This document shows, piece by piece, positions 14,904 to 22,161 of a DNA stretch of 23,433 bases. Location: the NCBI GenBank assembly GCA_030824805.1, contig JAPJRC010000034.1:1-23433 (forward strand), read 5' to 3'. How positions within the stretch are numbered: position 1 is the stretch's first letter; every line of letters starts with the position of its first letter. This DNA comes from Micavibrio sp. Its GTDB lineage: Bacteria > Pseudomonadota > Alphaproteobacteria > Micavibrionales > Micavibrionaceae. Both the position numbers and the translations under genes were made by a program. The notes beneath the pieces were generated by a model. The model was given only the letters and a program-made list of their open reading frames with translations. It searched no databases and was not told where the DNA came from.

Positions 14904-17399
14904 ATGCCCAAAAACTTGCTTTCCAAATATAACGAAAAGCGTGATTTTGCGGTTACGGCGGAGCCGCGCGGGAAGGCCGGCAAAAAATCCGCTAAAGATT
15001 TGCGCTTTGTTATTCAACTGCACGAAGCGACCCGTACGCACTATGATTTCCGCCTTGAATGGCATGGAGTAATGAAAAGTTGGGCCGTAACCAAAGGCCC
15101 CAGCTATGATCCTGCTGATAAACGTCTTGCCGTTCGCACCGAAGATCATCCTGTCGAATATAATGAATTTGAGGGCGTCATTCCGGACAAGCAATACGGT
15201 GCAGGTCCGGTCATGATCTGGGACGAGGGTATCTGGTATCCGGATGCCGACCCAGAAAAAATGGAAAAGAAAGGCCATATAACATTTACGATCAAAGGTA
15301 GTCGCATGCATGGCCACTGGCATTTGGTGCGCATGCGCACAGCCGAAAAGCGCGAGAATTGGCTTCTCATCAAGGGTGATGACGATCACAAGTTAACCAA
15401 AGCCAAGAATGCCCAATTCCTTAAGAAAGAGAATACCAGTATCGTGAGCGGGCGAACGATGGATGAAATCCGCAAAGCAGGCCTTGGAAAGACCGCCAAA
15501 AGAAACAAAAGAAAAAAGTCGCCTGCCCAGGATAACAGCAAGAACCAGAATAAAAGCGTTTCCCTTACGGCGCTTCTTAAAAAATACGGTAGCCCCGAAC
15601 TGGCGACACTGGTGGAAAACCCACCCGCCACCAATGACTGGGTGCATGAAATAAAATATGACGGCTACCGTTTAATGGCCTTCATTGCAAACGGCAAGGT
15701 CGTTTTGCAAACGCGCGGTGGTAAGGACTGGACCCATAAATTCCAGCCTTTGGCGGATGCACTAAATGAGCTTAATGTAGAAAGCGCCGTGCTGGATCTG
15801 GAGGCATGTGTCCTCGACAAAAACGGCCGTACAAGTTTTTCGATGCTGCAGGAAGCTTTGTCGAAAGAAGCCCCGAACCCTATAGAGGGCTGGGTGTTCG
15901 ATATGCTTTACCTGAACGGAGAAGATTTCACCAAAACCCCTTTGCTCGAACGCAAGAACGTCTTGCAAGGGGTTTTAAAAAAATCAAAACCGCGCATTCA
16001 TTACAGCGAACATTTTGAAAGCGCACCACACCTTCTTGAAAAAGCCTGTAAAATCGGCGCCGAAGGTCTCGTCTCGAAGCGTAAGGACAGTATCTACCAG
16101 CATCGCAGGACCAAAGACTGGGTCAAAAGCAAATGCGGCCTAGAGCAGGAATTTGTGATCGGCGGATATATGCCTGCGAAGGATTTCCCAAAAGCCGTCG
16201 GTGCACTGCTCCTCGGCTATTACAAGGACAATAAATTCCATTATGCCGGCAAGGTCGGCACAGGATTTAGCCGCACAGTTTCCAAAGATATATATAAAAG
16301 GTTGATTGCCCTGAAAACCAATACATCTCCTTTTCCTGCCAAGGAAAAGCGCGGTTTACGAGATCATATCTATGTGGAGCCAAAGCTGCTGTGCGAAGTT
16401 TCCTTTTTCGAATGGACGCCGGAAGGGCATATCCGCCATGCCTCTTTTAAGGGCCTGCGTGAAGACAAAAATCCTAAGGCTGTTGTCGAAGAAAAGCCGG
16501 AGAAAATGTCATCCGCCATAAAAAAAGGTAAGAACCTTGTTGTTGATGATGTCGTTATCACCCATCCCGAACGGGAAATATTTCCGGGCTCAGATATAAC
16601 CAAGGGTGATATTGCGGCTTATTACGCGAAAATCGCACCGCTGATGCACCCCTTTCTAGAAGACAGGCTCATCAGCCTTTTGCGCTGCACGCAAGGAATA
16701 AACGGTGAATGCTTCTTCCAACGCAATCCAATGCAAGGCATGGGCGACCACATAAAACCCAAGAAGGTTACGCATAAGGGCAAGATGCATGAGTATCTTT
16801 ATATCGATAACGATCAGGGTATCGTACAACTGGCCCAGATGGGTACAATAGAGTTTCATGCCTGGCAGAGCCGCTTGTCGACGAAGGGTAAGCCCGACCA
16901 GATAATTTTCGATCTTGATCCCGACGAAGGTGTTCCATTTGAAGCGATAAAGCTGGCCGCCCAGGACATTCGCGCAAGGCTAAAAACATTAAAATTGGAA
17001 TCTTTTGCCCGCTTGTCGGGGGGCAAAGGAATCCATGTGGTTGCCCCTATTAAACCTGAACATTCTTGGGATGAGATAAAGGAGTTTGCCCGCAGTTTCG
17101 CAGAAGATATGGCGGCGGACGCACCGGACGCTTACGTCGCGAATATGAGCAAGAAAAAACGCACAGGTAAAATCTTCATCGATTTTTTTCGTAACGATTT
17201 CTCTTCAACCGCCATTGTGCCGTTTTCTCTTCGTGCGCGTGAAGGCGCCGCTTTGGCATGGCCCATATCCTGGGCGGATTTAGAAAGAGTGAAAAGCGCA
17301 TCTCAGTACAAACTTAATGCACTGAAACCTTCAGACTTTAAAAAAGCGGAGAAAGAAAGCCGCGCCTTTCTTGAAATCAAGCAATCGTTAAAATTATGA
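14904..17399 (+). CDS. ligD: Multifunctional DNA ligase D (PE-LIG-POL)
   Basis: 831-residue end-joining enzyme in the domain order phosphoesterase, ligase, polymerase. The phosphoesterase (about 1-170) keeps H40, H46, D48, R50, H82 and Y86, all at a -2 offset from the P. aeruginosa enzyme as I recall it. The ATP-dependent ligase carries the nucleotidyl-lysine motif EIKYDGYR (K251), followed by the OB domain to about 510. The primase-type polymerase (from about 540) has the metal-binding D670 and D672 in FDLDPD and D760 in FIDFFRND. All three activities therefore look intact. A Lys-rich linker (about 200-225) separates the first two domains. It begins immediately after the frame-corrected ku stop and overlaps the following lipoprotein gene by 4 nt. 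Confidence 0.97.
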   Translation: MPKNLLSKYNEKRDFAVTAEPRGKAGKKSAKDLRFVIQLHEATRTHYDFRLEWHGVMKSWAVTKGPSYDPADKRLAVRTEDHPVEYNEFEGVIPDKQYGAGPVMIWDEGIWYPDADPEKMEKKGHITFTIKGSRMHGHWHLVRMRTAEKRENWLLIKGDDDHKLTKAKNAQFLKKENTSIVSGRTMDEIRKAGLGKTAKRNKRKKSPAQDNSKNQNKSVSLTALLKKYGSPELATLVENPPATNDWVHEIKYDGYRLMAFIANGKVVLQTRGGKDWTHKFQPLADALNELNVESAVLDLEACVLDKNGRTSFSMLQEALSKEAPNPIEGWVFDMLYLNGEDFTKTPLLERKNVLQGVLKKSKPRIHYSEHFESAPHLLEKACKIGAEGLVSKRKDSIYQHRRTKDWVKSKCGLEQEFVIGGYMPAKDFPKAVGALLLGYYKDNKFHYAGKVGTGFSRTVSKDIYKRLIALKTNTSPFPAKEKRGLRDHIYVEPKLLCEVSFFEWTPEGHIRHASFKGLREDKNPKAVVEEKPEKMSSAIKKGKNLVVDDVVITHPEREIFPGSDITKGDIAAYYAKIAPLMHPFLEDRLISLLRCTQGINGECFFQRNPMQGMGDHIKPKKVTHKGKMHEYLYIDNDQGIVQLAQMGTIEFHAWQSRLSTKGKPDQIIFDLDPDEGVPFEAIKLAAQDIRARLKTLKLESFARLSGGKGIHVVAPIKPEHSWDEIKEFARSFAEDMAADAPDAYVANMSKKKRTGKIFIDFFRNDFSSTAIVPFSLRAREGAALAWPISWADLERVKSASQYKLNALKPSDFKKAEKESRAFLEIKQSLKL

Positions 17400-17674
17400 C
17401 CAAAGCAATGAAAATCTGTCTGTTAGCAATTGCATGTATGGGCCTTTTTATAGGAGGATGTGCTGATCGGTGGAGTCGCACAGGAGCAAATGGAGCCACT
17501 TATGAAACAGTGGAGCCGATATGCCGCAGCGAGGCCCGCGCGTCAGCAAAAACGCAGCTACCGGATAAATATGACAGAGATTACGGGCCTAGTGGCTTTC
17601 CTATCACCCGCCGCGATATTGAAAACAGAGAAACATCGCGTTGCCTATTGGACAAAGGATTCAGCTTATTATAA
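17396..17674 (+). CDS. Small putative lipoprotein coupled to ligD
   Basis: 92 residues with a type II signal peptide: hydrophobic segment at about 7-21 and a lipobox IGGC with C22 as the lipidated cysteine. The mature part is short and charged, with two further cysteines (in ICRSEA and RCLLD) that could form a disulfide in the periplasm. I do not recognise the family. It starts in an ATGA overlap with the ligD stop; an alternative ATG lies four codons in (17408). A strong terminator follows, so it is the last gene of the ku-ligD transcript. Why an envelope lipoprotein is coupled to a repair operon is unclear; shared stress control is the simplest reading. Confidence 0.75.
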   Translation: MTKAMKICLLAIACMGLFIGGCADRWSRTGANGATYETVEPICRSEARASAKTQLPDKYDRDYGPSGFPITRRDIENRETSRCLLDKGFSLL

Positions 17675-17703
17675 CTATCGGAAAAATAAGAGATTATAGA
17701 TAG

Positions 17704-17731
17704 AAAAAAACCCGCTCATCAGCGGGTTTTT
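17704..17731. terminator. Bidirectional intrinsic terminator between ku-ligD operon and katN
   Basis: Stem CCCGCT (17711-17716) and AGCGGG (17721-17726) with a 4-nt loop, flanked by A7 on the left and T5 on the right, so it works in both directions for the two convergent units. Confidence 0.9.
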
Positions 17732-17735
17732 CTGA

Positions 17736-18620
17736 TTATTCGGCCGCCATGGGCATAACACTGGTCGTAGTTTTTGGTGTCCCGTGTAAACGCGGATCGA
17801 CAGGTGCAAGTTTGGGTATGTCGCCGAGCACTTCGGGCTCATCAAGGCACTGAAATTCGCCCATGCCATCGGGAGAGGGGCCTTGCGCCCATCTTCCTTT
17901 GACGCTTTCCTCGCCGTCGGAAAATCGGAGATATTGGTGCGAAAACTGCTTCATCCGGTCGCTGTCCTGCATTGTTGTAGGACAAACCACTTCTTCAAAT
18001 CCGTCTTCTTCCAACTCCTGTATAGCGGCGATCCATTGGTTCTGGTGCATCGTATCGCGGGCCAGCAAAAACTGCAGGAGGTCCTTCACACCGGGATCAT
18101 CCGTAAGATTATAAAGACGCGCTACTTGCAAACGGCCTTGGCTCTCTGCTGTTACATTGAAACGGAAATCTGCAAGAAGATTGCCGCTCGCAATGATATA
18201 TTTTGATGTCCATGGAAAACCCATGCTGTCACATGGCAAGGCACCGCTGCCTGAAACAATGGCGTGCTGTGGATTCATACCCGCCAACACGGCATCTTCG
18301 ATCTTGCTGCCCCCCATGATTGCGCCGACAAAAGAATCCTTCGCGGCTTCTTCCTGTGTTTCAATCGGTGATGTTTCCAGCAATCGTGCTATCATTGTGG
18401 CCAACATCTCGCAGTGACCGATCTCTTCTGTGCCGATATCCATAAGCATATCGCGGTATTTCTGCGGTGCACGGCAATTCCAGCCTTGGAAAAGATAGTT
18501 GAGTGACACGCTCATTTCACCCCATTGGCCACCCAACACCTCTTGCAATTGTTTGGCAAAAATAGGATCCGGCTTTTCTGGGCGCGCGTGGTATTGTAAC
18601 TCTCTTTGATGTCTGAACAT
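17736..18620 (-). CDS. katN: Manganese catalase
   Basis: Non-haem catalase that breaks hydrogen peroxide down using a di-manganese centre. The 294-residue ferritin-like protein begins MFRHQRELQYHARPEKPDP. Ligand residues are all present: E35, E66, H69, E159 and H192, with the same E-to-H spacing of 33 as in the Lactiplantibacillus enzyme. I chose ATG 18620 over a frame that extends to 18656, because GGAG sits 6 nt upstream of 18620 and homologues start with MF-x-H. The gene stands alone between a terminator and a convergent-free upstream gap that carries a general-stress promoter motif. Confidence 0.95.
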   Translation of the reverse strand: MFRHQRELQYHARPEKPDPIFAKQLQEVLGGQWGEMSVSLNYLFQGWNCRAPQKYRDMLMDIGTEEIGHCEMLATMIARLLETSPIETQEEAAKDSFVGAIMGGSKIEDAVLAGMNPQHAIVSGSGALPCDSMGFPWTSKYIIASGNLLADFRFNVTAESQGRLQVARLYNLTDDPGVKDLLQFLLARDTMHQNQWIAAIQELEEDGFEEVVCPTTMQDSDRMKQFSHQYLRFSDGEESVKGRWAQGPSPDGMGEFQCLDEPEVLGDIPKLAPVDPRLHGTPKTTTSVMPMAAE

Positions 18621-18704
18621 GTTTGTCTCCATGATGTGCGGGGTTGCTGCCAGCAAAATGTTGGCTTGCGAGTATCATTCGGAATTATCTGCTGGTGCCT
18701 GTCC

Positions 18705-18730
18705 AATCCGATATTCCGCTTCCGGGTTCC
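18705..18730 (-). promoter_or_regulatory. EcfG/RpoE2-type general stress promoter before katN
   Basis: On the minus strand GGAAC (18730-18726) is followed by 19 bp and TT (18706-18705), about 85 bp before the katN start. The GGAAC lies inside the perfect hairpin TTCCGG-GTT-CCGGAA (18720-18734), which may also serve to terminate the upstream hydrolase transcript. Confidence 0.5.
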
Positions 18731-18739
18731 GGAATAATT

Positions 18740-19429
18740 TTAAAAAAGAGAAAAGGCTGATTCTAGCGGTTTTAAAAACAGCGCCTCTACTTGCGCAAAA
18801 TAACCATGCTCTAAGAAGTACAGCGTTTGATACAACGCAATCGGGCTTGCCAATACGGTATCGTGGCTTACTGGCAAAACAATATGGTCTTTCATGCCGT
18901 CTATTTTTGTACCCTCTATTGAGGTTTTTCCATCATTTGGCGCCTCGATAGCGAACCAGGAAATAGGATCGAGCGCCAAATTTCCAGCCACGATCCCGAC
19001 TTCATAATCCTCAACAGGCGGAAGATTGCGGGAGAAACAATATTCATTGTCCGCGCTTTGCATGCCCGCTTGCCCCAAAATATTTTCAAACCAAGGAAAG
19101 TGGCTCAATACTGTAATAGTAGGGCTTCCATTAAATCCCGGGGTCAGCATTACAACCCGCCCGCGATTGGGAAGATTATATTTCGACAAGAAATGGTGGA
19201 GCAAAATTCCGCCCATGGAATGCGTTACAAAATGCAAACTTTCCGCGTCTTTATGAGTATCAATAAAAGGCTTGATATGCTGCTCCATCAATTCTTCCAT
19301 GGAATATGACGTAGAGGGGTAATCTATTGCAGCGGCATCATAACCGGCTGCACGCAGAGATAGCTCAAAGAAAGACATCCATCTGGAATTTTCGGCCAAG
19401 CCATGAATAAGGAGAATTTTATCGGGCAT
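18740..19429 (-). CDS. Alpha/beta-hydrolase (lipase/esterase-like)
   Basis: 229-residue alpha/beta-hydrolase without signal peptide. It has the oxyanion-hole segment LLIHGL (6-11), the nucleophile elbow THSMGG with S71, a likely acid D166 (PNDGKTSIE) and the catalytic H189 (LPVSHD). This arrangement, with D-G-x-x-S and H-I-V-L-P-V-S-H near the end, resembles lipase/PGAP1-like hydrolases. The substrate is unknown; a lipid ester or a cell-envelope component is plausible. It starts 6 bp after the MBL-fold gene, so the two are one operon. Confidence 0.87.
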   Translation of the reverse strand: MPDKILLIHGLAENSRWMSFFELSLRAAGYDAAAIDYPSTSYSMEELMEQHIKPFIDTHKDAESLHFVTHSMGGILLHHFLSKYNLPNRGRVVMLTPGFNGSPTITVLSHFPWFENILGQAGMQSADNEYCFSRNLPPVEDYEVGIVAGNLALDPISWFAIEAPNDGKTSIEGTKIDGMKDHIVLPVSHDTVLASPIALYQTLYFLEHGYFAQVEALFLKPLESAFSLF

Positions 19430-19435
19430 GACATA

Positions 19436-20416
19436 CTAACTCCGTCTAAATCCCTGCGGTGTTGAAATAGGGCCACCCGCTTCTTGATCCGTGCCGAGCG
19501 GAGCCGCGGCAGGGTCAGGAACAAAATCGTTTCCGGGCATTGCATGGCGCGGCTTTATAAGCGTTTGCCATGCGCCCTCCTGTTTAGCCATTTCTTGCCG
19601 CGGACTGGCTTTCACAGCACGATATGATGCAGCATAGCGGCCTTGTTGTGGTACGGCCTTCTGTGCAAATCCATATGCAAGTGCAGACAAGGCTTTTGTT
19701 AAAGCAGCTCCGCGTAAAATTTTTCCGTGTCCCGTTGCAGCTATAGACGGATTTAAAACAAGCAGCTTGCGTATGGAGCTTTCCGCTGACACCCAATCCG
19801 GCGTGAAATAACTGGGAGGGCCGTTTACTTCGATAGATTGATGCAGTACGTGCGAAAGCGATTCCTGCCGCGTTGTAACAAAAGCATCCCCCGCAATCAG
19901 GCAGCGGTCGCTTTCCCGAAAGAGAGAAATATGTCCTCTTGTGTGCCCTGGCGTGCCTACCCATCGCCATCCCGGCATGAACGGAACTGATCCATCCTCG
20001 GGAAGTGCACGCAAGCGGGGCGATATATCAATAGGTTTTCGCGGATACAGAAACGACATTGCTGCCATAGTGCCTTTATCTGCAAGAGGATCGGGCGCGG
20101 GATATGCTTCTCGGCCGTTGAGGTAAGGGTGCTCATTACGATGCGCATACACCACGACATTTGGCCATTTTCTGCATATGCTTTTTAAAAAAGCACCGAC
20201 ATGGTCGAAATGCCCGTGCGTTAGAATAACCGCATCCGGTTGCTTACGCGGCGATAGTCTTTCAATCGCATGTAATACTCTGCCGCTAAAGCCTGGCAAG
20301 CCAGCATCGATAACGACAAAATTATTGTCGGTTTTGTAAAAATAAAGATTTGCGAACAATGTCCTTAAACGACAAAGATCCGGTGTGACATAGTCTAGTG
20401 CCGAGAAAAATCCCAT
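19436..20416 (-). CDS. MBL-fold metallo-hydrolase
   Basis: 326-residue metallo-beta-lactamase-fold hydrolase. It has the full dinuclear zinc set: HGHFDH (H67, H69, D71, H72), H158 in TPGHTRGH, D177 in AGDAF and H230 in TGHG. The glyoxalase-II/lactonase-like subgroup is most likely; the true substrate cannot be read from sequence. The last 70 residues are low in structure and rich in P, A, G and Q, an extension beyond the catalytic domain. It is immediately upstream of the alpha/beta-hydrolase gene and separated from the next gene upstream by a strong terminator. Confidence 0.9.
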   Translation of the reverse strand: MGFFSALDYVTPDLCRLRTLFANLYFYKTDNNFVVIDAGLPGFSGRVLHAIERLSPRKQPDAVILTHGHFDHVGAFLKSICRKWPNVVVYAHRNEHPYLNGREAYPAPDPLADKGTMAAMSFLYPRKPIDISPRLRALPEDGSVPFMPGWRWVGTPGHTRGHISLFRESDRCLIAGDAFVTTRQESLSHVLHQSIEVNGPPSYFTPDWVSAESSIRKLLVLNPSIAATGHGKILRGAALTKALSALAYGFAQKAVPQQGRYAASYRAVKASPRQEMAKQEGAWQTLIKPRHAMPGNDFVPDPAAAPLGTDQEAGGPISTPQGFRRS

Positions 20417-20446
20417 TTTGCATACCTTAATTATAATTATTGCCCG

Positions 20447-20485
20447 TAAAAAAGTAGGGCAGGGACTTATCGTCCATGCCCTACT
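20447..20485 (-). terminator. Intrinsic terminator after the small membrane protein gene
   Basis: AGTAGGGCA and TGCCCTACT (20453-20461 and 20477-20485) form a 9-bp stem, extended inside by GGAC/GTCC, with a T6 run on the minus strand. It ends the 20494-20877 transcript just before the MBL-fold gene. Confidence 0.9.
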
Positions 20486-20493
20486 AAACGCGG

Positions 20494-20877
20494 TTATTGA
20501 CGGCTGGCGTCAGAGGTATCACTGCTGGAATTTGCGCCCGTCGTGTCCGTTCCAACGGTAGCACTATCCACCGACGTATCGGCATTTGCGGCGGAACCAG
20601 ATCCTGCACCCGCAGCATTAGTCTCTGTGGTGGCTATTTTGCCGCTTGCGTTTCCGCTATCAGAATTCGCTTCTCCGGCTTGTACACCAGTTGTGCTGCC
20701 GGAATTTTCCGTGACCCGATCGCCAGAAGAGGGCGCTATGGCGCTTGCCGAACCGGCATCGTCTTTAGGTGTCACGATATAAACCAATCCAATCACAAAA
20801 GACGCTAGAATTAAGAGCGTCAGTATTAATGGCGCTTTGCTGCTTCTGCCGTTTATATCCCGATTATTTCTTTCCAT
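20494..20877 (-). CDS. Membrane-anchored low-complexity protein
   Basis: 127 residues: a short basic cytoplasmic N-terminus (MERNNRDINGRSSK), one membrane helix at about 16-35 (PLILTLLILASFVIGLVYIV), then about 90 residues almost wholly made of S, T, G, A, D, N and E. The basic-in arrangement predicts a disordered tail in the periplasm. I do not recognise a family. I start it at ATG 20877 because a strong GGAGGAG lies 6 nt upstream; a longer frame to 20922 lacks one. It is monocistronic, between a general-stress promoter motif and an intrinsic terminator. The tail may be a spacer or a sink for protein contacts. Confidence 0.8.
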   Translation of the reverse strand: MERNNRDINGRSSKAPLILTLLILASFVIGLVYIVTPKDDAGSASAIAPSSGDRVTENSGSTTGVQAGEANSDSGNASGKIATTETNAAGAGSGSAANADTSVDSATVGTDTTGANSSSDTSDASRQ

Positions 20878-20920
20878 TTGTTTCTCCTCCGCGAGAGCGA
20901 AAGTGCCTCGTGTATAGGCC

Positions 20921-20946
20921 AAGTCGGTTTAACGCTTGGGGGTTCC
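20921..20946 (-). promoter_or_regulatory. EcfG/RpoE2-type general stress promoter before 20877 gene
   Basis: On the minus strand GGAAC (20946-20942), 19 bp, then TT (20922-20921), about 44 bp before the ATG. The spacing is identical to the motifs before ku and katN. Confidence 0.55.
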
Positions 20947-20994
20947 CATTTATTTTCTGAAAGGGCGCTTAGAGAAAATCTTAAATAACTGCAT

Positions 20995-21060
20995 TGGCGG
21001 ATGAGGTGAGATTCGAACTCACGGAGGACTTGCATCCTCGCCGGTTTTCAAGACCGGTGC
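20995..21060 (-). tRNA. Truncated tRNA-Ser(UGA), 3' part only; attachment site
   Basis: On the minus strand the sequence runs from the anticodon stem (CCGGT-CTTGAAA-ACCGG, anticodon TGA) through a class II variable arm (GAGGA/TCCTC), a perfect T arm (GTGAG-TTCGAAT-CTCAC), the 3' acceptor strand CTCATCC, the discriminator G and an encoded CCA. The 5' part, which should begin GGATGAG and contain the D arm, is missing: upstream of GCACCGG the sequence becomes unrelated A+T-rich DNA. It is therefore not a working tRNA but the duplicated 3' segment left at one end of an element integrated in the anticodon region. The intact gene should be at the other end, beyond 23433. Confidence 0.88.
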
Positions 21061-21149
21061 TCCAAACTTATATATCTGATATATAACACTATTTTCTTCT
21101 AGTGTGCAATACTGTGTAAGAGAATGTGTAAGTAAGACTATCTGCGACG

Positions 21150-21416
21150 CTATTAGATCAGCTATGCGCGGATCATCACATGCACTTGCATTTAAAAAGG
21201 CCGAACAGAAAACTTCATCTAGGCCTTACACCACACATATATTTCAGTCCGGCTTATGGAAGGCACTGCCGAACAAGTGTTGAAATGATTGAAAAATACT
21301 ACGCATCACATATTAAAAACATGCTGGACGTTTCTGCTATCAATGTGAGGAAACGTAAATCTTCTAGGAAACGGGTTGAAACGAGTTTCCATTCCCTCCT
21401 TGAGGAGAATGCCTAG
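21150..21416 (+). pseudogene. Decayed tyrosine integrase C-terminus
   Basis: Two frames together give the end of a tyrosine recombinase. In one frame (21226-21276) LHHTYISVRLMEGT matches the box II region, which normally reads LRHTY, so the catalytic arginine appears changed to histidine (CGC to CAC) and the preceding codon is a stop. In the other (from about 21277) RTSVEMIEKYYASHI matches the end of such enzymes, with the nucleophile tyrosine in EKYY. Roughly eight residues between the segments are missing, and the N-terminal two thirds are absent. It cannot encode an active enzyme. Confidence 0.72.
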
Positions 21417-21621
21417 TTTCCCGCAGAGGGTAAACACCGTCTGCCCAAGGTGTTGGGCCTTGCGCCACAACCGCCGCCTCGACTATTTAGCGGTTACTCT
21501 ATCCCTAATTGAGATGTTGCATTTAAAAATCAACTATAAGGAGAAAATATTTTTTCTTCAAGCCTGTTTTTTATGAAGAATGCATTTTATTATATTTGTG
21601 ATTTTAAGGAAGGTAAGATTT
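21417..21621. other. Non-coding stretch between integrase remnant and membrane protein gene
   Basis: No convincing gene. It holds small inverted repeats: AACACC/GGTGTT (within 21432-21453), AACCGC/GCGGTT (about 21468-21494) and TCTTCA/TGAAGA (about 21555-21579). The 3' half is strongly A+T-rich and is the likely promoter region for the following genes. An open frame from 21580 runs into the next gene but has no ribosome-binding site. Confidence 0.4.
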
Positions 21622-22152
21622 ATGAAGAGCAATAAACGTTACAAAATGATAGGTATTCTGATCTTATTAATTTTTGCTCTTTTATCGCTAAATGCATTCA
21701 TTTCACCACATAATTTTAGCCTTCTGACCAACATAGAGGCTGCCTTTGAAGATGATGCGAACAGCGTTTTGATATCTAGAATAGTGCCCAGTGATTGGCA
21801 AAGAGTATGTGTCGATACTGGGCATATGCCAATGGATATTATAGGCGGGGAGATGCGTGGCGTCTCTAACTATGATACCCCTTTTTTAAGATCTGCTAGC
21901 ATTTTCTACGCAGGGTCAGTTTATTTTATCAGAGATAATCAGATCGTTGATAGCTATGTGTTCTCAACAGGAGGGCGTAGCTTAGATTTCGCTCCTCTTG
22001 CTGTAAAGATAAGAGGAGAAAGATACTTCCTTTTTGCGGAAGGGTTTATCGATAGCGCGGCTTGCTTGGATCGCGATAAAGCAAAGTTTAAAAAGTATAC
22101 TGATACGTCATTTGGAGAAAAATATAATAAATTAATATTTACAAGCAAATAG
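21622..22152 (+). CDS. Unknown membrane-anchored exported protein on the island
   Basis: 176 residues. A basic N-terminus (MKSNKRYK) precedes one hydrophobic helix at about 9-27, then an extracytoplasmic domain of about 145 residues. It has two cysteines, C63 (DWQRVCVDTG) and C148 (DSAACLD), that could pair in the periplasm, and a strand-rich middle (ASIFYAGSVYFIRDNQIVDSYVF). I recognise no family. I start it at 21622 because AAGGAAGG lies about 8 nt upstream; the longer frame from 21580 adds 14 hydrophobic residues without a ribosome-binding site. It stops 9 bp before the large calcium-binding protein gene, so the two are surely co-transcribed. An accessory, immunity or secretion-helper role for that protein is possible. 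Confidence 0.8.
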   Translation: MKSNKRYKMIGILILLIFALLSLNAFISPHNFSLLTNIEAAFEDDANSVLISRIVPSDWQRVCVDTGHMPMDIIGGEMRGVSNYDTPFLRSASIFYAGSVYFIRDNQIVDSYVFSTGGRSLDFAPLAVKIRGERYFLFAEGFIDSAACLDRDKAKFKKYTDTSFGEKYNKLIFTSK

Positions 22153-22161
22153 GAGAAGACC

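Noticed and set aside
14904..15072. Ku extended to a 352-residue protein overlapping ligD
   Set aside because: The extension is just the ligD sequence in another frame and does not resemble any Ku tail.
14673..15389. Minus-strand open frame of 238 codons across the ku-ligD junction
   Set aside because: Low-complexity mirror of the Lys-rich coding DNA; ku and ligD explain both sides.
20995..21090. Complete tRNA-Ser gene
   Set aside because: The 5' acceptor strand and D arm are absent upstream of the anticodon stem.
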